A stretch of 64,000 nucleotides of DNA from NCBI GenBank assembly GCA_022749755.1, contig JAGQDM010000070.1, forward strand, positions 4,079,183 through 4,143,182, read 5' to 3'. Of this stretch, positions 40,217 to 51,893 are shown in pieces; positions within the stretch are counted from its first letter, which is position 1; each line of letters opens with the position of its first letter. This DNA comes from Azadirachta indica (lineage: Eukaryota > Streptophyta > Magnoliopsida > Sapindales > Meliaceae). The notes below the pieces were generated by a model, which was given only the letters and a program-made list of their open reading frames with translations, had not been told where the DNA came from and searched no databases. A program made the position numbers and the translations under genes.

Positions 40217-41460
40217 GGGATAACTTTGGTTAGTTACTCAACTTTAGACTATACCTTATTGTGGTACAACAATTATTATAATGTTATACTGCAGTTCAAA
40301 AAGATGATAAATATCTCAACGAGTTACAAATTCGTAACGTCCATTCAAAAAAAATTAATGGTGAGAACTAAATGATTATTATACCATTAATCTTGTTATA
40401 TAACACAAAATTACAAAAATACCTTTAATATATTTTGTCATATACCTTGTTGAGATATTTTCATCTTTATAAATTATAGTGTAACATTTTGATATTTGTT
40501 GTATTATGATGAAATATCACCAAAAGTTGAGCAATTATATGAAATTATTCCAAAAAAATTAAAATTTTGAAATAATTTAAGAAAACCCAAAATAATTTTC
40601 TAATTGAATTCAAAATCTTAATTTTTAGCTCATTCATGATTCTACCAATCTCACCACCAACAGCAATTGCCAGCTATGCCATGAACATTGCTGATCACCA
40701 ATGATTTCGGAGTGGTGAAGAAGATTTGGCTAGAAAAGTAAAATGAATAATATTGCTTAGCAGTAAGTTCAGCAATAATTTCGAAAAAAGCATGAGAAGT
40801 TAAGTGGTGGATAATTTAAAATTTGAGGGAAGGAGAAAAAGATAGAAGGGAGAGAATGTCTTGTAAAGGAGAATAAAAAAGGAGAAAAGAGTTGAGTTTT
40901 TCTTTTGTATACACAGAAAAAAGAAATAGATGAGAGTGTTTATCAATTAAGATCATGAATAAATTTTAAGATAAATTCAAGTTTAAATTAAATTTGGATA
41001 ACAACTTTTGTGTCCCTAAATTTTTTAATTTATGTTTCTAAACTTTTTAAATTGCATATCTAAACTTTTTGAAAAATGTAAAAAATAAATTTTTTTTTGA
41101 ATTTTATCCAAAAGACAATTTTACCTTTTTACTATTAAATTTTTTTAGATAAACGTTACCAATCTGTAATTCGTTAAGATATTTGTCATCTTGATAAATT
41201 ATAATATAGCGTGCAAATATTTGTTATATCACAATAAGATATCCCTTAAAGTTAAGTAGTCAGATAAAATTATTCCTTTTTATTTATCGAAAAGATGATT
41301 TTACCCTCTTATCGTTAAATTCTTTTGAACAGATGTTACAAATTTGTAACTTGTTGAGATATTAGTTATCTTTTTGGACTGCAGTATAACGTCATAATAC
41401 TTATTATATCACAAGAAGATACAACCTAAAGTTGAATAGTCAAATTAGAATACATTTGAA
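40217..41460. repeat. Cluster of inverted-repeat family copies
   Basis: An inverted pair lies at 40217-40551. The ends are GGGATAACTTTGGTTAGTTACTCAAC and the related reverse complement of the right end. Two further copies of the same end sequence in one orientation lie at about 41140-41276 and 41330-41460. All contain variants of GAGTTACAAATTCGTAACGT and TACTGCAGT. The family also occurs at 19826-21300. It is AT-rich and non-coding. Confidence 0.6.
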
Positions 41461-41600
41461 GTTCATTTAACATCCCCTACGAAGGTTAACTTTTGGGTCG
41501 GGGTGGGCTTTTAAGTAAGATTAGTGTTGATATCGTAGTCTAAAGCATGGATAATCATTCGTCTAATTTATTATATCATCATTAATTGATTTTTTGGGTA

Positions 41601-42694
41601 AGGGTTTTAACACATACCTCTCGAGAAGTTTAAATTTTTAACACTTAAATATAAAATTTTAAAAAAGATACACATAGCTCTCTTGAACCATCAATTGACC
41701 GTCCAATTATTGAAATAACTATAATGCCCTTCATCATAACAAAATAAAATTTAACAAATTTAATTTGAATTTATTTAATATCTAAAAAATAAAAATTTCA
41801 TTAATAGTAAATTTAATTAATATTTATCCAAATCCCCCTAATCTTTAAATTAGTTTTTTTGTTCTTATACATTAACTTATGCAAATCCGTCGTCAACATC
41901 TCTCTCTCTCCTTTTCAAAAGAGACCCTAGTCTGCACACCGTAAATTATTGTACAAATCCTAGTAAAAACACCTATTAGTCCAATAATGGCCAATACAAA
42001 TAAACACTTCCTCAATCCCTTTACTATGGAAAATCTAATAAAAAAGATGAAAGAGATGATTGAAGAAAATTCGATTGTCAATCCACAAGTAAAATGTTAA
42101 CCCAAAATAGTGGATTCAAATGAAATTCCTTCAATCCCATTAACAGAATAACTCCTTTGCTGCCCAACGAAATCCACTGAATTTTCGAATGTCGCAATTA
42201 CAATTAAACCCAAGAGTTAAAGCAGAATACTAAAAAATTGAATATTATCCTGGTTCATGACTTCATAGAAAACGGCAAAACGTGTAGAAATGATACTGCA
42301 AGCATGATTCTTGCAAGCATCAAGGTGTTTTCAAACTCTCTTTCGATTTGATTCCCAATAGTGCTAGTTTCCCAACAATGAACTCGACTATTATTCATCA
42401 AAATTCACAAGAAAAACATAATTCTTGAAAATAAATATTCAAATTTTATTTATTTTTGACGCTTTCTACATTTGATTTGTTTCTTGAACCTTAAAGGTGT
42501 CACAAGATAAAAAAGGAAAATTACTTTCTTTCATTGAAAAAGTAAGTTAAATACTATTTTACTAGATTAGCCTTAATTATAACGGTTGATTAACGAGTTT
42601 AGATGGTCAAAAAAGAGGTATGTGTATATTTCCTGAAACTTTCATTCTAAGTGTTAAAATTCAAAATTTTGGGGCGGCACGTGTTAAAACCCCT
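41601..42694. mobile_element. Non-autonomous inverted-repeat element, probably Mutator-like, next to DGAT2
   Basis: The left end AGGGTTTTAACACATACCTC matches the reverse complement of the right end AGGGGTTTTAACACGTGCCG. Similarity continues inward for about 130 bp (ACACTTA, GATACACATA or TATACACATA, GACC). The flanks TTTTGGGTA (41592-41600) and TATTGGGTA (42695-42703) agree at 8 of 9 positions, consistent with an aged 9-bp duplication. No transposase frame is present. Its right end is only 186 bp from the DGAT2 start codon. Confidence 0.7.
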
Positions 42695-42703
42695 TATTGG
42701 GTA

Positions 42704-42880
42704 TGGATTGACTGTCACTATCTGGAGCCGAGCGGAGCACAACAACATAACATGCGTTGTGAGGCGGAAAGCTCGAGAGAGTAGGGGAAAGGGTAGAATG
42801 ATTTTAAAGTAATAAATAAAGCGAAGAAGAAAAATTAAAAAACAAACTGGTGGAAAAGGGGTCTTTTGTTTGTTAACCGA
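42704..42880 (+). promoter_or_regulatory. DGAT2 proximal upstream region and 5' UTR
   Basis: Only about 180 bp separate the transposable element duplication from the DGAT2 ATG, so the core promoter or leader must lie here or inside the element. No clear TATA box was found. Confidence 0.35.
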
Positions 42881-45800
42881 ATGAGGCGTGCAGTGCCGGT
42901 GAATATGCCGCTTGGGGAGAAAGAGAAAGATGAGCAAGAACGTGGCCATGGATGTCGTGAATATCGAGCAAACGAAGAATTTCCTTCGAATATGATGCAT
43001 ACTATGCTAGCTTTGGGGATGTGGCTTGGAGCTATCCATTTGAACGTCGTTTTGGTCTTTGTCTCCGTCGTATTCTTGCCGCTCTCCGAATCTCTTATGT
43101 GAGTTTCGTTTAAATTCTATCGTTCTACATATATATATAGATATATATATATATATATATATTGGTTTTCATAAGATTCAACTCAATTTTGTTTATATAG
43201 TGTGTTTTCATGTTCAGAGTGTTTGGATTGCTCTTGTTCTTTATGTTCCTTCCCATTGATGAACATAGCAAATTAGGTAGAAAGTTGGGCAGGTATTGCT
43301 ACTCCTTCTGCTCTTTTTGTTTTTCACATTTTAATTACTGTTTCTGCTTTTCAATTATTTTCTCCAATTTCGCAGGTATATCTGTAAGCATGCAAGCAGT
43401 TATTTTCCAGTCACTCTACATGTTGAGGATATCAATGCTTTTCATCCCGAGCGTGCTTATGGTTTTTCTCCTAACTTACCTTTCTATTTTCTATCCTATT
43501 TCTTTCTTCTTCTTCTTTTATTATCTTATTACTTAAAATGCTAGCAGTTTTTTGGTTATCTCTTAATTCTAATCTATGATGCTTAACCAACATCACACAA
43601 TTTAATGGTGCCAAACCATATTAGTAGGATGGTTATGATGCAAAAATCATGTTCATCTGATACTTGTGAGATATCTTAGTATTCATAGGTGTAATTATCA
43701 ATAAGGTTAAACTCAGTTTAGTTTCCTTCAAACACAGGACATAAATCAGGTGATTTCACCGACCCAAGCACTAACATAATTGGTAATCATGAGCAAGATT
43801 GAAATTAATTAACTAGTTGAGGTACTGCATTTGGCAGCCTAATTTTAGGTCGCAATTCAGTTTTTGTTCAGCTTAACTTTGTAGTTTGCCTGAAACCTAT
43901 GTTTGCTTATTCCTCCTCGGAAAACTTCATTTGCACTTCATGCAGTTTTTGGTTATGAGCCACATTCGGTTTTGCCAACTGGGGTTGTTGCACTTGCTGA
44001 CCTTACTGGTTTCATGCCTCTCCCAAAAATTAAGGTCCTCGCAAGTACGGCTGTAAGACTTCGTTTCCTTAAATACATGAACCTGCGCATAACTAATAGA
44101 GCCCTCCTCTAGATTCACTCACAAAACTTTTATCAATGACTTAGATATTCTACACACCATTTCTGAGGCATATATGGACATGGTTGGGTCTTACACCAGC
44201 AACAAAGAAAAACTTCATTTCTCTCCTGGATGCCGGTTATAGTTGCATCATAGTGCCCGGTGGAGTGCAAGAGACATTTCATATGGAGCGTGGTTCAGAG
44301 GTTTTACTCTGTCTTTTTGTTTCTATCTATTTTTGTGCATTGTCTGCTATTATTATGCCAATATTTAGAACCGTAATTTAACACCCCTTGGTACTTGACA
44401 GTAACGTCATACCAGGGGAATTCAGGTGGACAAATTTTGCAGGTTGTAGTATATTGTCATTGTTGTTGCTGTTGTTATTATTATTATCATTATTTGTTTC
44501 CCCTTTGCATTGTTGCTCTAGAAACCTTTGTCCTTCTTATAGAAAGATATGTGAATAACAAGCTTCTATAGGATGAGGCCTATACTGTGCTTATTTATCT
44601 TTGTTATCTTTACATTTAGGAATGGTCATTTCTCCAGGCACTTCATCTCTTTCTTAATGATCCTGTTCAAAACTGCATGCTTAGAGTAGCAAAAATCTTT
44701 TAGTATGATCTCGATATTATTTTGTTAATTATTAGGTTGATTGCAGACTGCCTTTCTTAAGACAAGAAGAGGATTTGTTCGCATAGCCATGGTGATGGGC
44801 AGACCTCTGGTTCCAGTTTTTTGCTTTGGTCAGGTATTGGTTCTTTTCTCTGCAAAGTTGATATCTCTTAAAATTGTTATTTTTGACGCTTCCATTGCTG
44901 CTTTTTCTCTTCTTCTTTCTTTTTCTTTTTTGGCACATTCTAATTTTGCAACAAGATTACTTGCTTGCAGATTTCCGTATCCATTAATTGTTTCTCTCTT
45001 TTTGTTCTTAACGGTGCCACAGTCAAATGTCTATAAGTGGTGGAAGCCAGGTGGGCAGTTGTACCTCCAATTTTCTAGAGCCATCAAGTTCACCCCAATA
45101 TACTTTTGGGGACTTTTAGGGTATGTATCCCTATATATATATATATATATAATTTTCATAATACCGTCTTTTTGTTCTCTCTGCAATCCAGCTTCTTTTC
45201 TTATCATTGGTAATCGGTTTAAATTTTAGTTTCATCTACTCTTGATGAAAGTTGTGGAGTCAGTCTAAGGTATTAAAATGTTTTTGTAGACATCATAATT
45301 AATTGGCGTAAACTTTTCAGAAATTTGTAAAGTAATTTTCCTGGAAACCATTTATAAAAATGGTCATCCATGCCATGCACACATATACCCCACCCATTTA
45401 TACGTAAGGGCTTGTATCTCTCCTGGTACAATTCATTTCATGGTGAAACTTGAAGAATATTTTTCTTGTCCATTATGCTAAAATTTGAACATATTTCATT
45501 TTACCCCTGAATTTATTTTTCTATAAAATGGATGACATCCAGTTATTTGACAGATTTCCATTTTTGCAGATCTCCTCTACCCTATCGACGTCCAATGCAT
45601 GTGGTGGTTGGGAAACCAATAGAGCTGAAGAAGAGTCCTCAACCTACCCTGGAAGAGGTATGGATGTTACTACAGTTTGCAGGCCTAATATAGTTCTCAT
45701 TTGTCTGTAGGTGAACATGTTTGATTTTAGTAGACTTTGTCTCAGTGAAGACAGCAATATGCTCTGTTGTAGTCATCTTGCAAACATTTCTCACTTTAAC

Positions 45801-46216
45801 TGAATGATCAATACAGATGTGGGAGAAATCTTGACATAAGAAAGAAGAATAAAGGAAAATTACGTAATAATTGGTTATGTTCATGTCTACAAAGCCTTAA
45901 CTCAAAGTTATAGATATGCTATACTTGCAGAATAAATTGCTGCCTTCTTTCTAAAACCAAATATATTATCAAATCTAGTATTTTGTTGTTTTAAACTTGC
46001 TTACTTTCTGTAATGGAATTCCTAGGGCATCAGTCCTTATAAATTTGTAAATGAACGTCAGAACAGCAACTCTTTGATATTTTGCTTTGATTTTTCCTAT
46101 AATCCCTATTGCAGGTAAATGAAGTACACAACCAATTTGTTGAAGCACTTAAAGCTCTCTTTGAAAGGCACAAAGCACGGGTTGGATATCCCGATCTTCA
46201 ATTGAAGATTCTTTGA
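42881..46216 (+). CDS. DGAT2: Diacylglycerol O-acyltransferase 2
   Basis: Transfers an acyl group from acyl-CoA to diacylglycerol, the last step of triacylglycerol synthesis, at the endoplasmic reticulum (family knowledge). Exons: 42881-43098, 43218-43292, 43376-43461, 43946-44052, 44145-44300, 44747-44833, 45023-45120, 45570-45657, 46115-46216. They give 1017 nt (338 residues), typical for plant DGAT2, with phase kept. Two membrane helices lie near residues 40-92. Conserved motifs are YFP (107-109), EPHS (131-134, the plant form of HPHG), VPGGVQE (199-205), RRGFVRIA and VYKWWKPGG. The C-terminus is PDLQLKIL. The start could instead be the in-frame ATG at 42905. The gene appears intact. It is convergent with the FAR1-related gene downstream. 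Confidence 0.95.
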
Positions 46217-47261
46217 TCACTACTTAATTTATGTTCCCATGTGTTATTATTGTTTATTTATGGCCAGCTTCTTGTTTTATATCCTGTATTCAATTAGATC
46301 ATGAGGACGATAAAACTTAACAAGCAAAGCATTTATGAATAACAAAGGGAGGGTTTGGATTAAAAAGAAAATGGATACATCTAAGCCTTCATGTTGGAAA
46401 CGAGAAGTGGTAAATGTTAAGACAATGAATCACTTAATTTATTCGCTGGGTAATGTATGTATGAGCTTGATATACGAATTAGTATGCTATGGCGTTATTG
46501 CTTGATTATTGTGCCTGCAGCAGACTACTGGTTTTCCGTTATGGTACTAATCACAATTCCTCACTAAGCAAGCTCTCGTTCTGATCGCTCGAATCATTTA
46601 AAAATTATGTAAAAACAATATGTTATAGGTTACAACTACTATAAATAAGATCAATGTAGTCTATCAACGTGCATTTCAAGTGTGTTTTGTTTGCACCATA
46701 ATTTATATCAAAGTATGACATGTTACATTCGACTCCAAAGGAAATAAATTAAGACCGTGAAGAAACCTGGAAACTCATTCGACTCTAAATAAACTAAAAT
46801 AAGACCGTTAAGAAACTTGAAACTCCGTCGATTGTCTGGTGCACTAAGCAAACCGATCAACATGATCAGGAGACCTGAAACTTTTCAAATTCTACGACAT
46901 AACCCACTGGTATTGGTTATCCGTGACTGCAAAATTCGTCCTCTTTCCTCTTACACGAAAAGAAATTACTGACAAGTGATTATATAAATTAGTATACACG
47001 TAAGACATATGCTTATCAAATTCATCAATATACATTTTCAAAGCTTAAGCATAAAACATGAAGTGCGGAAAGGTCTAACTCAATTTGCAGTTTGACTAAT
47101 TCGATGTAACTCATTGGCTAGAGGGCCAAATGAGGGGAAGCTACGGTCAAGCACCACCGCCGAGAGACGAACGTCTTTCTCTATCTATAACCAACAACCA
47201 TAAATTTGTCGTTCATTAGCCCAAACCCGTTGAAGAAAACAGTGAGACAGTACCACTGGAC
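46217..47261. other. Convergent intergenic region
   Basis: This should contain the DGAT2 3' UTR on the left and the 3' UTR of the FAR1-related gene on the right. No other gene was recognised. Confidence 0.5.
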
Positions 47262-50184
47262 TCAATCTTTCATCTCGAGTCTAATATTTTGAACTTTAAC
47301 TGACAGCTGTAATTTCTGCTCCTCAATATCTTTTAAAACTGAAAACAAGTTGGCTCGATATACTTCACATTTCCTCCGTGCCTGCTCTAGCTGGCATGAT
47401 AGTTTTTGGATTTTCCTGTCTTGTTCATCCTGCAAAATGCATGTTGATAATAAGAATTTCATGAGAATGCTGTAACATGAGAAGAAAGATCAGCATAAAT
47501 CAAGAATAGAGAATTACACGTACGATATCCTCCTAATGATGACAGAATCATATGAATAAAATGTTACAAGTACCATATTATCATGGGAAAAATCTTAAGT
47601 AGTCGTTGTCATAAAATCTCAAGTTCCAACTATAATATCATAATACGACTACCTACTTGTTATGAATCAATGCATTCTCAAAATATTTTCTTTCCCAACA
47701 GATTGCCATCAGTAAATCATACAAATTATTGGGGTATAGATTATTTGTTGAAATTCCAAGAGTATGTGCTTCTTTGCAAGTGTATTAGTAGTCTAATCAC
47801 TAGCATGGTCCAGTCGTATGCTGCAAACTAGCAATTGAAAATCAAATTCCAACTTACTTTTGGCCAATTGGGAAAATTCCCCTGATAATGAAATTCAATA
47901 CATACAAATATACAAGCGAATGCCATAGGGTGAATATGCCAGTTAATAGAGAAGACAAAGGTAGGTAATATGCAGTAAGTATTATTGCCACATGTTGAAA
48001 AAAAACTGCAGCTAATAAACTAATGTCAAGTTAGAAACTGACCGAAGAGTCAGGCTGCTGCAAACTCCATTGATGATCCCCGCAGCTAGCATTTGTTTGA
48101 CTTCCCTGAAACTGATGATCTTCTCTGTGTGTTCTCTTTGAAACAGCAAGTCTCCTGCCAGCCTTTTTTGCAAGTGCAACTTTATGAGCAGCCTCCTGCA
48201 GGGCACTGACTGCCACATTGTAAATATCTAGAGATTTAATTCCCTCATCAACATACTTGAAGGCCTCATGACAAAGATTATTGTATTGAACTGTACGAGA
48301 TTCTTTTGAACCATTAAACATGTCACTGGTACAATCCTCGAACATCACACCACTCTTGGCATTTCTCGTCCACCGTTTCAAAACATATCTAGATGGCAGA
48401 GTAAGAACATTTGTCACCCTGAAAACTGTCAGTATATGTCTGCAAAGAATGCCAGAGAACTCAAACATCTGGCAGCTGCAACTTACTTTCATTTCACAAA
48501 TGTCAAAACTAACAAAGTAAGCTTTATGGCTCTCACCGAACTTTGCAACCCGGTATATTGCGATTGCATCTTTATTCTCAACTTTGGTTGAGAAAGTTAA
48601 TGTCTCAACCAACTCCTCTTGAAATTTTGTGAACAATTTTCTTGTGTAAAGCTCAGCTGCCTGTTTCTCCATGGGTGATGGGGTTTTCAGAAGAGGGGCA
48701 GTGTTTATGGTATCATAATCTGCCTTAACTTCTTTCTCATAACGACTTTCCAGCGCCTTCTCATATTGCATAATAAACAGCTGAAGAGTTGTTGATGCAT
48801 TGACATATCCATCAAAAAAAGAGTTTATACTATCACTACATTGTGTTATGGACATTTCAGCAAAGAATGTGTCCCTCAAGTACACGGGGATCCACTGTCG
48901 TCTATCAGCAAATATTGTTTGTAGCCACTCATGTTCCACAAGATCATACCTATCTATCAAAGACAACCAACAAGACTCAAACTCTTCAATTGACTCTGTC
49001 AGATTGACACATTTGTGGAGCTCTGCTTCAAAATTGGGATGTTCTAAGAGCACATGAGACAACTTCTCTTGGCATTCTTTAAATATGTGCCACTTGCAGA
49101 AGCGATGACGAGTATGCGGAAAGACCTGGGTAATGGCCAAGCAAATCACCCGATCATGATCAGTAGTAATTGAAACAGGAGGCTTGCCAGACATGGCTTC
49201 AAGCCATGTTTTAAATAGCCAAACAAATGATGCTTCAGATTCATTAATTAGCAGGGCACAACCAAACAATACAGGCTGTCCATGATGGTTCACCCCGGTG
49301 AAAGGTGCAAAGGGCAACCGATAGCGGTTTGACCTATAAGTTGTATCAAAGGTAACAGTGTCACCAAAGTAAGCATAGTTAGCCCTTGCCTTTGGTTCAG
49401 CCCAAAAAATATTGCTCATGCATTGGTCTTCATCACCCTGTACAGCATAAAAAAATGCAGAGTTCTCAGACTGCTTATTTCTCAAGAAGTCTAAAAGGAG
49501 CTGAGTGCCACCTCCGAGAGTCCTCTGGCGACTGCTCCTCATGTAATTCCTACAATCACGTTCTGTAAAACCAACATTGTTGATTCCACCATATTCTTTA
49601 ATAAGTGCAGACATAATTCCACTAGGACCAATTCCAGCACCTTGCAAGGTATCAATTAAAGACTTGGCAGAACCAGAGACATGTCGATGAGAACGAAGGC
49701 TATGCACCTTATCAAGAGGCACCAGGTCATGATTGTGTTCTTTAACAAACAAAGAAACAACCCAGCTGCCAGAATCTTGAATTTTGACAACCAGCAAAGC
49801 CTTACAACCAACACGGGTTTGAGCGCGAGGACGCTTAACCCTGCCATCAGCAGCAGGTCCAGCAGAAGTAGGCTTGTCTCTATCAATCCTAAATCCTTCC
49901 TTGGCGCAGACAAATGACCTTTGAACGATGGCGCCGTCACGCCTGGAGCGGCGAGACATGCTGACGCGAGTGCTGAAACCAACGCGGCGAGCGTAGGAGT
50001 TGTAGAAGGCTTTAGCGGCCTCTTCTGATTCGAATTGCATACCCTCATAAGGTTCAAGATTAATGTCAGCTAATCCTTGAATTATGGAGAAATCAGTTGG
50101 ATGTTGGATTACGTCGCCATCGTAAATTTCAATACTTTCGTCTCCAACACTCGACATTCCCATTTCCATGTCGATTACCTCCAT
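47262..50184 (-). CDS. FAR1-related sequence protein, FRS5-like
   Basis: Transcription factor family derived from a Mutator-like transposase; founding members FHY3/FAR1 act in phytochrome A signalling (family knowledge). Exon 1 is 50184-48043 (714 codons, ending in PDSS) and exon 2 is 47429-47262, giving 769 residues. A FAR1 DNA-binding domain (EGMQFESEEAAKAFYNSYA onward, residues about 47-145) is followed by a MULE transposase-like domain (DTTYRSNRYRLPFAPF near residue 278, SITTDHD, HRFCKWH) and a SWIM zinc finger with CSC...C.H spacing (CSCQMFEFSGILCRH near residue 569). Exon 2 encodes a C-terminal coiled coil (QDRKIQKLSCQLEQARRK). The ATG at 50184 is preferred because upstream in-frame starts are non-ATG. 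The similarity to Arabidopsis FRS5 is from memory, so the orthology needs a tree. Confidence 0.95.
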
Positions 50185-50480
50185 ATTTTCGCTTATTTGA
50201 TACAAAAAACTCAACGAAATATGAAAAGTAAAAGCAAGTAGTAGTGTAGAAGCTAAGAGTGTAGAACTGACCTATACATGATTAATCAACTGTTTTAAAA
50301 TCTCAGCAATTCTTCCCAAATGCGAGCAACTGCTCCTCCGGAATTAGGAAATTGAACATGTTCATCCACAATTTCTTTTCTTTTCTTGCTTTCCGGTGTG
50401 AAAGAGTTGAGAGCAGCAGAGAGACTGAGAAAGAAGAAACAAAGGGAAGGAAGAATGGAAGTCTTTACAATTCGGATTGG
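50185..50480 (-). other. 5' UTR and promoter-proximal region of the FAR1-related gene
   Basis: Non-coding sequence upstream of the ATG, with purine-rich or pyrimidine-rich leader-like text to about 50470. A leader intron is possible but was not placed. Confidence 0.4.
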
Positions 50481-51893
50481 GGGGTCGATTTGAAGTCAAC
50501 AGCTTTTACATTAAGAACCGGAAGGTAATTGCTTTGCTGGGGCTGGTGGACTTAAGCGTCTACTCGTTGGATCCCCATCACATAATCCGCCATGCCACCT
50601 TCACATCAAACCTATGTATCTTTTCGTCTCTAAAAACCTTCAGCATATTAAATAATAGTTTTAACGATAATCGCCGACAAAAGCTGGGGTTGGTTGGCAC
50701 TTCTAACTCCTTTCAAGTATAAAAGGGAGAATGTTTTTCTCTCAATGGTGAAGCTAAATTTAACTTTCTATATTCATAGATGTGTAAATACACAGTCACC
50801 AATAATTTACTACACAGATAACACAAAGTAATCCAAAAAAATGATGCTATTAATATGTGAATAATGATAGCATGATTACTAATTGGGAAACAACCATAAA
50901 AAATAAGAATGTTTAGCGAATCTATTATACATCTAAGCAATTATGATACAATCTGATACTTGTGTTCATTGAAATTAATTATCGCATGACAAGTAGTTTA
51001 TGTGAATCGAATCAATTATGTATGATATCACAACTGTTAAAAGAGAGAAACCCTCAGACAACAAGGAGAACGATGTGAGCACCAGCATCGAATTATGGGT
51101 GGTGCTCGGTAATTAGTAAATGTTAAACATGCATTCTCCCTTTATATAATCTTAAAATACCTGTACAATCAGTTGGGCAGCAGTTTATAGAAACCTCACA
51201 TATTTATATTTCTTTAATACAATCTAGCATAGCTTATCATTATGAGAATATATAAGTTATACTAAACCTAAACCTAACTAAAAAAATGTAATATATATCA
51301 ATGTTTACTAATGTACCAAATTATTCTCAAAATATGAAACCTGGATCCTTTTTTTACTTTTATGCTTGCTTTGTTTCCAATTGTATTTTGGCATTCGCAA
51401 GTAATATATGCAAAATATAAAAACAAATGGAAGAAAGACTGTTATTTCGTTTCATAAACCATAGCAAGAATGTTGTCCAAACACCAAACTTTGAAGTCTT
51501 CATTGCTATAAATATGGATCAAATTAACTATAATCCGGCCAATGCTTATATCGCTTGCACGGCTGCATAAAATTTCACATATAAAAGCCTTTTAACATAG
51601 TTTTGCTCAGACATCCAAACGGGCAGCCGCTTGCCATTCTGCCAGGTTGACCTCCCTAATAGGGGAAACCAGGGAAAAGAGAGTGTCCGCATAGCATACG
51701 TACAAAAACACGGTGTGTAATTGTTAGCCCCACCTATTCTTTATTTATAAAGTTTCTTTCTGCACTCAATAATCATTTACACTGAAGAAAGTTATATTAA
51801 CAAGAGGTAGAAGGTAATAAGAAGGGAAGGAGGAACGAAAAGTTGTGGATGGAATGACAGCGAGGCGTAAGAAATGCAGCAGAAGAAAGAGTT
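50481..51893. other. Intergenic DNA
   Basis: No gene was recognised between the FAR1-related gene and the PILS stop codon. The part adjoining 51894 should hold the PILS 3' UTR. Confidence 0.5.
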
